From: Tipula vernalis
Lineage: Eukaryota; Arthropoda; Insecta; Diptera; Tipulidae
Length of the DNA: 64,000 nt
NCBI GenBank assembly: GCA_958295665.1
Contig: OY282560.1
Location: 194,923,011-194,987,010, forward strand
Direction: 5' to 3'
A program made the position numbers and the translations under genes. Positions 34,127 to 45,719 of this stretch are shown here, one piece after another; position 1 is the stretch's first letter, and each line of letters starts with the position of its first letter. The notes below the pieces were generated by a model. That model saw only the letters and a program-made list of their open reading frames with translations, did no database searches and was not told the origin of the DNA.

Positions 34127-35109
34127 TAAGCCTTTTCGCTCTTCAGCTGATAGGTATGATATTCTATATTTTCGGATTGGTTGCTGGGTTCTTTTTTTAA
34201 TTCTTCCAGTAATTTTTTGACATTTCTGTAATCATTTTCATTTTGAAATGTAATTTTAATGTCACTATTTGAAAGCGCCTTAAAATTAGTTGATTCACTA
34301 GTGGTTTTTATTACTTTTTGTCGAAAAAGTTCGAAATTTATGATATTGCTCACGTTAATGGGTGGAGGCAGTGGTATTTTTGGGGTTTTCTGTTCGGTGT
34401 TATTGATCACAATTTGTGTAGTATTTTTTGGAGGAGTTTTCGTTTTTGTACGCCTGCGTTTCCTAGCATTTCTGTTATCAGCACCGGAAACTTCTTTTTC
34501 CAGTTCTTCCTCATCTGTGCAATAATCCTCTTGACTCAGAGCACTGAATCTATTATTCTGTTGAAAAACTGGAAATTGCCGCAGCAACCAGTTGGAATTA
34601 TTTGAATGTTCATATTGACTGGCTGATGGCTGAATATGGTTTGAAGAAAGATTGTTAACTCGTGCTGAATTCTTAGCTATGCTATTTTTAACCTTTTCTT
34701 TTAGTGTAGAGTTTTCTCTCTTAAGTCCAGCAACTTCATTGCTCAGCTGCGCGATTAGTTTCTCCATTTTTTGAAATTTATTTAACAGCTCCTCGCTATT
34801 TATAATATTTGTTGATGCACTCGGCATTTGTTCTGATAATGAAGTTACTTTTTCAGTGGAGATTGCGTTGTTTGCAAATATTTTTTTTATTGGTGATCTG
34901 ATTGTAATGGAGCCCTTTCGGAATGAAAGTTCTTCCTCGTTACTCTTTTGAGAGTTGATATCGCTTAGCTTATTTTTGGTATCATTTGAATTATGTAGCA
35001 ATGTTTGGTCCCCCCTAGAATCCATGGGACCGACCTCCGGAGAGAGCGGATTTTCCTGAACATCAGGTCTGCCACCTAGGGTATTCGTTTCCTTGTTTGT
35101 TTTATCCAT
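34127..35109 (-). pseudogene. Jockey ORF1, N-terminal part
   Basis: The frame begins MDKTNKETNTLGGRPDVQEN at 35109, the first ATG after a short leader, and stays open for about 328 codons to the insertion edge. It is hydrophilic, with a coiled coil (ELLNKFQKMEKLIAQLSNEV), a basic segment NARKRRRTKTKTPPKN that could be a nuclear signal, and PLPPPINVSNIINFELFRQK, the conserved proline-led motif before the PRE_C2HC domain in Jockey ORF1. The last native codons are SEKAY; the reading LYY and stop after them belong to the inserted DNA. Its continuation is at 29484-28718. Confidence 0.92.
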
Positions 35110-35332
35110 TGCTTTGGTTTTTATAGTGTTATTACACTCGCCTCTAAAAGTTCAGCCGTTGTGATACATTAAAAATGCAAAACAAACGTTGCCCAGGTGC
35201 TACCGCGTGGAGGTAAACTAGAGACAGTTGATGGTTTCTACATAATTGCAACGTTGGAGTATAAACCAATTTATAACTGGCTATAAACGGTCAACGCCTA
35301 CCCTATTGAATCCCACCCAGCACCCACCCAGC

Positions 35333-35346
35333 ATATTTATGGTAAT
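35333..35346. repeat. Target-site duplication of the Jockey element, high-coordinate copy
   Basis: Exact copy of 25893-25906 (ATATTTATGGTAAT), marking the 5' boundary of the full-length Jockey element. Confidence 0.92.
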
Positions 35347-35372
35347 GTTAAATCCTAAACAACATTTATCAT

Positions 35373-35757
35373 GTTTCCATGAACGAGGTTGAGTTAGGTT
35401 GCATTGAAATTAGGTTTTCGTTTAAATTGCAAAATAGCGTCGATCGTTTCCATGAAAGTGAGTTAGGTCGAGTTTAAAATGTTACAGCAAAGTACATTAT
35501 AAATACACTTTTGATTTTTGTATTGCATTCTTAATTTTTTTTTATATTTTTTTGTTGTACTTAATTATAGTAATATCTTTTTATGGTGGTAACAATAAAA
35601 ATCCCTTATGTATATTTTTCTCGCCATTTTGGTTTTCAACTCTACTCAAATCCACTAGCTTCGTTGAGTTCAAACTGACTTAACGAAAATCTTACTCCAA
35701 CCTCGTTTCCATGAACACCAACCCCAACTCAAGCCTGTTTGAACCTTACATGGAAAC
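35373..35757. mobile_element. MITE-like element with imperfect terminal inverted repeats
   Basis: The left edge reads GTTTCCATGAACGAGGTTGA and the right edge ends TTACATGGAAAC; reverse complemented it reads GTTTCCATGTAAGGTTC, and a second block GTTCATGGAAACGAGGTT lies just inside. GTTTCCATGAAAGTGAG also occurs at 35449. Length is 385 bp with no coding frame. I could not find a convincing target duplication, so the superfamily is unknown. Confidence 0.5.
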
Positions 35758-35759
35758 CA

Positions 35760-38738
35760 GCTAATTGTTGTTGATCACGATATTTCAACTAGAAAAGGTA
35801 TGTTGGAAACGATTTAAATTTCTATCGCTTTGCTTTCTCTTTCTTTAAAACTAGACGTAAGCTATTTAAATAATTTTAATTATGAATTAAAAACAGAAAT
35901 ATTTGAAATTATTAATCTGGTGTTTTGTGTAGAACATTCCAATAAATAAAATTATAAGAAATAAAATGGAAAACAAAATGTCGTAGTGTTGAAAACATCA
36001 ATATGCGTTACGGCCAATATTTAATGTCTAAAATATTCAACATAAAAACCTGAAACAAAATTCATACATAAACATTTACTAAAAATCAAAATATGTAATA
36101 TAGGTAAATTATTACACTCAACTTTGATGATTTCTAAGTTTATTGTTATTTCTGATTATGTTAATAATTAATCTGAAAGTAAAAAATTTAATTTAATTAA
36201 TATTTTATTCTAATATTGTAAACAAATACTACTTATCTTAAATTCCAAATATAGACGTCACCATTACACTTGTCAAATGTTAAAAGTGTAGGTGAATTCA
36301 TATTCAATTTTTTAATGCAGTTTCAAAATTAAAAGGCGAGTTCATATTTAACTTTGTAATGTAATTTCGAATTCTATGAACACGACGCGCCATCTTCATT
36401 AAATGATCATAAGATAAATTTCAAACACAATTTATTGTGACTGTGCATATTTTTTTGTAACTTAATTTCGAGACTGTACCTTTTTACTTTTTCCCTTCTT
36501 GTATCAGATTTCACCGAGTGAACACGTAAAAATAAAAAACTCTTGTAATAAAAAATATAAAATTAAAATTAAAATAAAAATTAATATTGTATGTCACCAT
36601 ACCAAACCAAATAAAATAAAAGTAATATTGTATACCACCATTCTTGTATCAAACCAAATGCATTAAATCGGAGTCGTATCATTAATTTTTGGAAAACAAA
36701 AACGACCAAACAGTTAATGCAACTACCATTTTGTACCGGGTTTATTTTGTTTGCGGAACCCGAAACCTTGGTACAAAACACGTAGTAAGCAAAATAAAAC
36801 GGTTTTTACTCTTTGATTTCAGTGAAATCTGGACGTAATGGAATGTTTTTTTACATTATAAGACCTACAGGTTTATTACTTGACAATCCAACATCACCAC
36901 ACAATGTCACATTAAATTCAAATGACGATTATTTAAGCGATATAAATTAAAGTATTCATTCTATGCTGGTGACAAAAGCAATGTTGCCATATATTATTTC
37001 TTGATATGGAAAATTTACGTATCTATTGACGATTGTAAAAGTAGAGAAAGCGCCTCTCGAGGAAAAAAGATGACACAGATGGCAGAATGACATTTCTCAT
37101 AAATGCGACGAAAGAAATTTTGCAATCCGGTAATTAAAAATTGTTTTTATAATCCAAAGTTGGAATTATTTACAATTATTATTAATCTGGTAGGTAAAAA
37201 TTGTGTTTACAGTTCAAAATTGGAATTGTTTACAACAAGTTTACAACAGTTTACAAATTTTCCACTAGGTGGAATCTGTGATGCTCCAATCGTCAATATG
37301 TTTTTGGTTTTAATTATTGTTTTTTGTGTAAAATCGAATAAATTGTGAATGATAACAGTAACCTAAAGTATTGAATATAAAATATCTAAAATTTGGGATT
37401 ATGGGATTTTTTCATAAATACAATCATCCCATTACGCAATCTTTGTACGAGTATCTTTACTAATCGAAATTTAAATACAGACTACTTTCTTATGAACTTT
37501 CTAAAATAATAGTCAGGTAATAAATAAATGTTACTTTCAGTGGATGTTTCTGTTGTACTTCGACTTTTTTTTTTTTTTTGGAAATAACCACAAAACTGGA
37601 AAGCATTTACTAACTAAAAATATAAGTGCAATAAAATTGCACTATTGCACTAATTGCTATATTACATTAGTTTGGTAAAAAAGAAACACAAAGTAAAATT
37701 AAAATCTGGATTTCCCCACAAATCTTCATAAAAAAAATAACCCTTAGGCCATAAAAACAACCATTACCAAAATAAAATTAAAAATCGGCGAATTAATAAG
37801 TAAATTAGCTAATTACATATGGCTAATTATTGATGTTCGTTTAAAATTTGTTCCACCTATTTGCAAATAATTTTATTTAATAAAAATAACCTCTAAACTA
37901 TACAACAGAATGAAAAACCGAAAAGGCTAATTCACGTAATTTTAATTTCAAAATTAGATTTAACTATACAATTACATTTACACACAAATTTATTTCCATT
38001 GTAAGAATAAATTTAATTTTATTAAGTGAAGAGAAATTCTTTCAAGCGAAAAAAAATTCTGATAACTGAAGAAAAATTCCAATAGAAGAAGGAAAATTTA
38101 AGTAAATAAAGGATAAACTAATTGAAGAAAAATTTTGTTATTTGAAGGTTTAAAGGGAAATCCGTCAAGTTAAGGAAAATTAAATTAAGAAAATGAATTT
38201 CGGCATAATTCCAGATTAATTTAACTTATTCCAGAACTCAATCTAAAATCAGTTTTAGAATCTCATTTCGGTTAATAAATAGCTAAGTTCGACCCTAATT
38301 GAGCAACGTGTTGATTTTATTAAACAGGTTGCCAACAGTTGACTTTCCTGAATGCGTCCAATATCACCCTTATTTCAATTATTGTTTAAGTTTATGATAG
38401 CACCTAATTGTTGTGCCATTTATTTTATTTTTATTTCTTTTAATTTGAAACAACAATTTTTTTTCTATTTTGAATATTTTCAAACACACATACAATGTTT
38501 TATAAGATCGTAACAATTCATTTTCTTCTTATCAAGTATTCAAAGTGTTCAGATGTGTCGTTAAAAAATTAGTGTTGTGTTTATACAAGCTATTATAGTG
38601 CTCAAAAGTGTTAAAAATCAAACTGTTTAACATCAAAATCTTGTGTTCAGTAACAACAATTTTAAAACATTTTTTTTTTGTAATTAAATATCACATTATT
38701 CTGTAAATTATTTTTTAAAAAAAACTTCTTAATTTACA
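35760..38738. other. AT-rich spacer with several short local duplications
   Basis: Imperfect direct repeats of 40-65 bp occur at 36291/36336 (GAATTCATATTCAA-type), 36583/36625 (AATATTGTATGTCACCA-type) and 37128/37188 (GGTAATTAAAAATTG-type). 38030-38160 has loose repeats of GAAGAAAAATT. No gene. The part nearest 38739 is presumably the 5' flank of the P-superfamily element there. Confidence 0.45.
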
Positions 38739-39085
38739 ATGGTGGCTTGTGCTTTTTATTCGTGTAAGAGCAATAATAATAAAAATCTGCAAAAATCTAA
38801 AGGAATCGATACTAAACCCCGTTTTTATCTATTCCCAAAATAAATCATATGGCTCAGTTGTGGAAATCAAAATGCTATCAATCGGATGATTTTAATCTAA
38901 TAAATGCTCGGATTTGCGATAAACATTTCAAACCAGGCGATTTTGTATGGAGCTTGCAGCAGGTATCATTGCAATATAGTCCAAAATCATGCAGAAAATT
39001 AAAAGATGACGCTGTTCAAAGTCTAAATTTACCAGTCATGAATTTACCAACAAATGTTCCTAGTACAAGTCGCCAGTTCAGATTA
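38739..39085 (+). pseudogene. THAP domain of a second P-superfamily element (5' part)
   Basis: The start MVACAFYSCKSNNN at 38739 gives the first Cys pair of a THAP domain, and RFYLFPK follows. After a one-base frameshift near 38848 a second frame gives AQLWKSKC and ARICDKHFKPGDFVW, the second metal-binding pair and the typical F-x-x-G-D-F. SPKSCRKLKDDAVQSLNLP then matches the short motif that ends THAP domains. The reading ends at the CACTG end of the CMC element inserted at 39086. The continuation is at 45720-47882. Confidence 0.85.
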
Positions 39086-39697
39086 CACTGAAAAAAAATG
39101 TAGTCATATTGAAAAATTTACGATTTATTTACTAAATTTGTATTTAATATACAACCGAAAATTGCTTGTTACCAATGAACACGTATTCGATTAAAATGAA
39201 AAATGGTAATACTGCTATTTGAAAACATGTTTTATCGATACGATTGTGAAAATGAACGTTATTATATCAATTCCAGTACATATTATTCACTATGAAAATG
39301 AAAAAATATAAACAAATCATTCAATATGATGGAAGAAATTTCATAGGTATTGATGATGTAAGTATTTTGATAAATAAGAGTTATCATACTAATAATGAAT
39401 AAACTATCATATTGAAAGCTGAATGTGTGTAAATTAAAAAAACGCTCAATTGCTTTTTATTAACTATTTCAAAATTTATTAAAAATATAATAAAATAATA
39501 AAATATGTACGTATAAAAATTCATATCGTTTTACATTTAATAATACAAATGAGTACATATAATATGATAACAATTATAAGTACACATATGGTAATGAAAT
39601 TAATTGTTGTTATTTGTACTAAAATAACATATTTATAATAAAATATAACTTCAAATTAAGAAAAAATATAATTACTTGTTAAATTTAATAAAAAAAT

Positions 39698-41976
39698 TTA
39701 AGCATCTTTCAAATTTTTAGTTAATAAATTAATAGAAGTATGCTGCTTATCAAATTCTGTCGTTATATTATAATAAAATAGCTGAATAAAATTCCAGACT
39801 AGTATGGAAGTTTGCGGATATTGTAAATCAAACAACATGTATATTTTGAAACATGTATCCAATGCCTGCAAGATACAATTAAATTGATATCTACAACCAT
39901 CAAAAAACACAACAAAATTGTTTGCGTCTATTAAACTTCCTTGTACAATAATAAATGGCTGGATCGGAGCCTTTAAATTAAGTTTTAATTGAATTTTTTC
40001 TTCGATTTGCGTCACTGTTTCGCCTATCAAAAAAATTGAATTTTGGGAATCTTTAATTGAAAATTTAACACACGCCTGCTTGGACGTGCTTGGTGCAGCT
40101 CCTATCTCTCTGGTTACAGGTGGTATAACTGCATGAAGAAGATATATCACAATATCATTTGTGGCATCTGTAGAAAAAATAAAAATAAAAATTAACTATG
40201 ATTTAATTAAATAATTATGGAATAATAAGTTCAAACATCTTGGATCGAGAAACTTACTTTGCGATAAACTATGGTTGGATAGCAGTATGTCCAAAAGATG
40301 TTTATTGGTTGCGCCCTTAATTTTGTTTTTGATTATATTAATTAGTTCCGTTCGCGATGTTTGAAAGTTTTGGAAAAATGTTTTCGGTCCATATATAAAC
40401 TCGAAATCAACGGCCATCTATAAATAACTAATTTAAATGTGTGCCTAAACTAATAAATAATTTGAAAGGGTACCAATTTAAATCCTAGAGCCTTTTTATA
40501 ATGTGGCCACTTTTCAAATACATCAGAAGTGCAGCTTTTGGAATGTTGCATTATTTCGGCTAGCTGCTTACACCTATATTTTTTAGTGACAATCCAATGA
40601 TTCTCGAACTCACCAAACGAGCAATTATCATTGCTTATGCAAGCTAGATCTGTTTTAATATCATGTTCTGGTTCTGAAAATGTATAGTTCCTGCATAACT
40701 TAAAAATTCTAACATTCGTCATTATTGCCTGCAAAAGTTGGTTATACACAATGAGGAAAAACTAAGTGTTTTTCAAACAAGCAGCCCACTAAAATATTGA
40801 ATTTTGTTATTTTTAAAAAAAATAAAATAAAAACGTTGTCTTTGTCTCTTATATGGAGCATCAGGTTATTTTTCTGTTTTCCTTGTTTTTTTGACTGTGA
40901 GCCAATTTTTGTCATGGAATACAGGCTTAAGTAAATTTATGTTTTTGTGTTTAACCAACTTTTGCAGGCGAAAGTACATTACCAAAGCTGAGTGCAAATG
41001 TATTTCTTAAATATTTATTGTGAGGGCTGCTAGATATATGTTCCCGTTTTTCAAGTAGGCCACAGTCTTTCATTGTTCGTTGTGAGTTAAAATATTTGGA
41101 ATATATTTTTGATATGGCTCTTTTACCTTGCTGCTTTACGAAATAGGTTCCTTATACAAATTTTAGAACTCGATCAACCAATTGTTATGAAAATTAAATT
41201 GTAATATTATTAGTTACCAATTCTTCGTCGGGGAAATTGTCAATAATCAGAGAGGACAGTAATTTTGCCAAAGTGGTTGACATCTTTATTTTTTGTTGTA
41301 TGAGAAAATTATTTATTTCCTCAAGAAGTACGGTTCTGCAGCCATTATTTAATTTCTTTTTATCAGCGTAATGTTTTATAATTGCACGTCCTTTTCTAGT
41401 TTCATTTAATATATCAATAAGTTTCAAATCACATGCCTCTTCTGTGTTTTTATTCAGCGTCACAGTATTGCTATCGTTAAAAACTTCAGTTACTTCATAA
41501 TCGTAATTTTGATCCGAAGCGTTTGTAGTTGTTTGTTAAGTTATTAATTTTTGCTCAAATTTGATTACATAACTAAGGCCAATTTTGTGCAGTAAACGTA
41601 AATTTAACAAATGTTGAATATTTATATATCTTAACGCAATTTCATCTATACATTCGTCTGCAATAACAAATAATAAAAAAACAAAATATAAGAAAATGAA
41701 ACCAAAGCTTAATAATATTGATTTATATTTACCTAGAAATATTTCGTAGAGAAAGCTAAATTCCCAATTTTCCAAGAGTATTTTCATATGGTGGGCTGCG
41801 ATGTCAGTTAAAGGAGGACTTATGCGATTTTCTTCAATTGTTCCAATCCGGTTACCATAATTTGTATTATTATTGTTGGTTTGTAAAACAACGTTTGACA
41901 CTTCGGATAATTCGGTAAGTACTACATCTTCTTCATACTGTGGTTCCAGTTGGTAATGCATGGTTTTATTATACAT
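39698..41976 (-). pseudogene. Second, intron-containing gene of the CMC element
   Basis: I do not know the biochemical role; by position it corresponds to the accessory (TnpA-like) gene. My reading of exons on the minus strand is 41976-41733, 41657-41218, about 41150-40983, 40728-40474, 40417-40258 and 40167-39698. Donors such as GTAAATATAA (41732) and GTAAGTTTCT (40257) and acceptors TTTGTTATTGCAG and TTTTCTACAG support this. The first exon is acidic and Asn-rich (VVLQTNNNNTNYGNR). Exon 2 has a basic helix-rich piece, LLEEINNFLIQQKIKMSTTL. The last exon, VIYLLHAVIPPVTREIG to LLTKNLKDA, contains FIIVQGSLIDANNFVVFFDG and looks folded and conserved. There is a premature TAA in exon 2 at 41538, and phases at the exon 2/3 and 3/4 junctions do not fit cleanly, so it is a pseudogene or my exon 3 is wrong. 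Confidence 0.55.
40729..40969. repeat. Inverted pair of a 3' splice-site segment within an intron
   Basis: The acceptor of exon 4 on the minus strand, AACCAACTTTTGCAGGC, is copied on the + strand at 40952-40968 with the preceding TGTTT also similar. The two lie about 220 bp apart and point toward each other, so the intron RNA could fold back and pair over the acceptor. Confidence 0.7.
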
Positions 41977-42137
41977 GTTTCAAGATTTTATGTTAATTTT
42001 ATTTTATTAACGACTAAATTTTGAAGTAAATTTATGAAGTGTGTGTTATTGATTAATGTTAACTAAATTAAATACAATTACAAATAATTTATTTTGTAAT
42101 AAATCTAAAATTACGTCTAAGATTATACTTAAGTGTT

Positions 42138-44604
42138 TTAAAAATTTGATTTTAGACGAATATATAATTTTCCATCTTGCATTTTTATGAGATTTAATGG
42201 CGGTGACTTGAAGTATTCTAATTTAAAAATTAAATTCTCAGATATAACTAACTTATTTTTATCGACTTCATATGCCATAACATGTTTTTGAAATCTTTTA
42301 ATTAGAATTTCGTCTAAAACCAATATTACTTCGAATGTATCTTTCACTACATGCATTTGTTTAATTTCGAAAACTAACGATTTCTTCATATTTATTAGTC
42401 AAGAAAAATCCGGTTTGATATAAAGTTCCCATATACTCAATGGTATTATAACTACTGAAAGTAGCATTACCTAAATATTTAGTTAATTTTTCACAAATTT
42501 TGCTTAAAGTTTTGTGTTGTTTCTTTAAAATCAAGGATGGACAATCCTCATTCAATAAAATGTGCGCAATTTTTAACTGATATTTTTTTGCTAGACTAAC
42601 AAGTATATTTGTCCTAGAGGTAATTGCTCTAGCATAGGTTTTAAATTCCTTATGTTTGGCTTCATATCGAAACCCCCAATAATATTTAGGTGGCCCAGAT
42701 TGTTCTATTATGGAAGGATAACGCGTTAGTAAATGGAATTTTGGCTTAAGCGTATCTGAGAATAGAGAAATGTACGTTGAATTATGCATTTTGATCAAAT
42801 TTCGTAAAATATCTAAAGTTTGCTAAAAAAACTGATCAGCAAGCAATAAATCAATCATTTCAACCAGACATAACAAAAATTTCCAGCATCTGTCTTGTTT
42901 TGGAATTAAGTCTCCGATCATTATTGGAAGAAATTGAATAAATGTTTTTATTTCACTCGCTGACATTTTAAGACGTTTGCTTTTTAAATGGTCTTGTGTA
43001 ATAGGCTTAGACAAATTTCCGATATCTATTGAACCATAATGAAATGTGTTCTTTCTTAAGTTAAGAATGTCCAAGGAAAACAAATCTGCATATGAATTTA
43101 AAAAGTAGTTTAATATATGACATAAATCATAATGGCAAACGCCTTCAAAAACATCATGCATTAGATCAACAGCATAATTTTCGGCGACGTGAAATGATTT
43201 TATTTGATTAAGAGGAGAATTAGCTGATATGCCGGTTTCTTCAAACAAATGTTTTTAAACGTCAGATTCGTAATTTTCTATTGATCTTAAATTTTCATTT
43301 TTCTGTACATATAATTTTTAGGTTTCAGATTTATATGTCTTACAAAACCGGCAGAAAAAGTTTGCGTAGAACGACTTTGAGAAACCACAAAAAGTATTAA
43401 TACCCAAATTATCCCCCAACAAAAGACCTAATATAAATCGAACATGAATAGGTCCATCATCAGTTTTGATAAATAATCCTTTATCTTTAAAATGTTTTAT
43501 CTCTGAAATTAGATGTTTGAAACATAAATGAGTGCCATATTTTTTAAAATCTTTTCCTTTTATGAAGCCGGCACAGAATATATCTTTTAGATTTGAAGAA
43601 CTTTTTGAATGAGGAAAGCTGTAGTATATAGCTGTAACCGGTTGAGTTTGGCTTCCCAGAGGATTATTAACTTCAATATCATCAGAGTATAAAAAGTAAG
43701 GAATGTAATTTTGGTTTTGATATTTTAATAAACGATTTTTGCAAAGGTTTCCCTCAAAAAAGTTTGATATATAAGCAGAAGGTTGAATGCTATTGAATTT
43801 TAAATAATCTTTTATTAAATATTTGGTTTCAAAAATTTTCCGGAATTGAAATCGTAGAGGTAATAATATTCCTGAAGTAGTTATTTCATCATAATGAGTC
43901 TCACCGTTATGATAAACAGTTCCAATTTCATTATTTATTGAAAACTTAATAAGATTAGCTAACAGATCTTTTTCTTTAAGCGCCTTAAACAGTTTGTATT
44001 CTGAACTATATTGTTCAAATGGGTCAGAAATAACATCGCTTATATTCAAAATATCCCGTTTTAGCTTATCATCACTAACTTGTGGGCAAATCGAATTAGT
44101 TAAAAAGTTTGTGGTAGGGTGCAGTATCTTATTAATAATTAAACTTTGAATCATTTTCACGTCCTTTAAAGCAAACCGATTACTATTGTGCAAAGAAATA
44201 CTAATATCAAGAGCTGATTGTGTGAGTTGGGCAGCCAAATCATTAGCATTATTTTGGATAGGTTTATTTGTTTGAGTATTATTTAAAAAATACTGTTTAG
44301 AAGGACCTACCAATTGTGATAGTGTGTTTGTACTATCACAATCGGGATAATGTTCAAATTTAGTTTCATTTTCACGTGAAGTAAGTTGACTTTTTTTTAA
44401 TGATTTATCGGAAATACATTCTAGTAAATGAAGCCGTTGTAAATGCCGTTTAAATGTATGGAAATTTGTAAACATTTGCGTACATGTGTCCTCGCGACAC
44501 TCAAATACGGAATTGTTTGTGAGGTTATGGAAAAACTTAAAATGGTATCTTAGGCCTGTATAACTTTTGATTAATTTATTGCACTTAAAACAACACAAAA
44601 ACAT
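42138..44604 (-). pseudogene. CMC-type transposase with N-terminal C2H2 zinc fingers, broken
   Basis: The enzyme would excise and insert the element. The frame starts MFLCCFKCNKLIKSYTGLRY at 44604, with CFKC...H...H and CREDTCTQMF...H...H fingers for DNA binding. The core has IPYFLYSDDIEVNNPLGS (about 43700), FILGLLLGDNLGINTFCGF (about 43430) and FFCRFCKT. It continues after two in-frame stops (about 43320, 43258) with AENYAVDLMHDVFEGVCHYD (about 43185). After a third stop (42823) it reads LKPKFHLLTRYPSIIEQSG and YYWGFRYEAKHKEFKTYA. I take the Asp of SDDIEVNN, the Asp of GDNLG and the Glu of RYEAKH as the likely DDE triad, as in the CACTA tnp2 layout. A frameshift near 42385 moves the last 80 residues. 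Four lesions make it inactive. Confidence 0.75.
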
Positions 44605-45039
44605 TTTGGGGAAATGTCCAAACAGAAATTAAATTTTTCGTAACTAATTAGATACGAGTATATGAAGCTTCGATTAAAATATTAATTTTAGAATACGCGA
44701 CACACTGTTTGTTGATAAAATTAAAAATGTTATTAAAAGTTACAATTTTTGCATTATTTACTTCAAATCAGACCTATTTATAATCACTCCTTCAATATCT
44801 TATCAAATGGTAAGTAGTTTTGAGCCGCACTATATAATAAATAAATCACATAATTGTACATTATAATCAAAAATATAAAATATCACGCTCTTTACGCTCT
44901 TACTCACCCACCCGGTTTTGCATAGAAAAAATAATGAATTTTATTAAATACTTGGTTTCTAACACTGCACAAGCTGAATTAAACACGGAGAATGAGGTTT
45001 ATTTTATAAAATAAATGAAGAAATAACCGTTACTTACTT

Positions 45040-45712
45040 TTCGATTTTGTTTTCATATTGAGAATATTCTTTCAATTTCAAATTATGTGTTTTCAATAAG
45101 ATGTGGTTCAATTATATTGAAAAAACAGAGTGTTTAATGTGAACGTAACTTATAATTTCGTTCAAATTGAAAGTTGTGTTTTCAATAAAAATAAAATTAA
45201 AATTTTCAAAATTGGTTATGTGGTGATGAAATAAGAAGTGTTCAATATGAAGTAGCTTTATTATGTTATTCCTTCATATTGAAATAATCTGTTTTCAATA
45301 TGAATAAGTTTGACAAATTCTTATTATTGATAACAATACCATTATATTGAAAACTAAATATTTTCGTAGTGCAGTTTTTCTCTTCAAATTGAAAATATTT
45401 TGTTTTCTATTCCATTACAAAGTTTTCCATGCTTTCAAATGCGGTTTAAAATGTTGTTTACAGTAAAACTTATTGCATGATTGCTTACTATTCGTATTGA
45501 ATATATATTTTTCAAAATGATGACCGTTAATTTCAAAATAATAACTTCAACATTTAATGAGAAAATGTGTTCAATTTCATAATCAATATGATTACATGTG
45601 GCTCAATTGTGCTACATTTTAGTCTTATTGAAAACTATCTATTGATATAATATTAACAATGTTATACCAATAATTTAGCATTACAATTTTTCAACAAGAA
45701 AGTCGTTTTTTT
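45040..45712. repeat. Subterminal motif repeats of the CMC element
   Basis: TTCATATTGAAA and variants recur on both strands at about 45055, 45113, 45250, 45278, 45296, 45353 and 45384, with further TTTCAATAA and TTCAAATTGAAA versions. The other end of the element has the same motif at 39103, 39325 and 39409. CACTA elements use such subterminal motifs as transposase-binding sites. Confidence 0.7.
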
Positions 45713-45719
45713 TTCAGTG

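Larger units (their letters stand above)
25907..35332 (-). mobile_element. Full-length Jockey-clade LINE, split by a 4.65-kb insertion
   Basis: The element lies on the minus strand. It has a poly(A) tail at its 3' end (poly(T) on the + strand from 25907), ORF2, ORF1 and a 5' leader starting GCTGGGTGGGTGCTGGGTGG at 35332. A 14-bp duplication brackets it (25893-25906, 35333-35346). Removing the inserted segment (about 29475-34126) leaves about 4.8 kb, normal for a full-length Jockey element. Apart from that insertion I see only one frameshift, in ORF2, so it is a fairly recent copy. Lack of an RNase H domain and the three zinc knuckles in ORF1 fit Jockey. Confidence 0.92.
39086..45719 (-). mobile_element. 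CMC-type (CACTA/Mirage-like) DNA transposon, 6634 bp, inserted in a P-superfamily element
   Basis: The ends are CACTGAAAAAAAA at 39086 and its complement at 45719. The inverted repeat then continues imperfectly with TTGAAAAATT. TA stands on both sides (39084-39085, 45720-45721). CACTR ends define the CMC superfamily, and a TA duplication is reported for its Mirage branch. Two genes on the minus strand fill the interior: a transposase with a zinc-finger start (44604-42138) and an intron-bearing second gene (41976-39698), the usual two-gene content. Both subterminal regions have many copies of TTCAATATGAA-like motifs. All genes carry some lesions, so it is not autonomous now. Confidence 0.75.

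Noticed and set aside
34259..34605. Plus-strand open frames across Jockey ORF1
   Set aside because: Antisense shadows of the ORF1 coding sequence, with no independent motif.
37021..37302. Inverted pair ATTGACGATTG / CAATCGTCAAT as element ends
   Set aside because: Only about 12 bases match, with no target duplication; expected by chance in this much AT-rich DNA.
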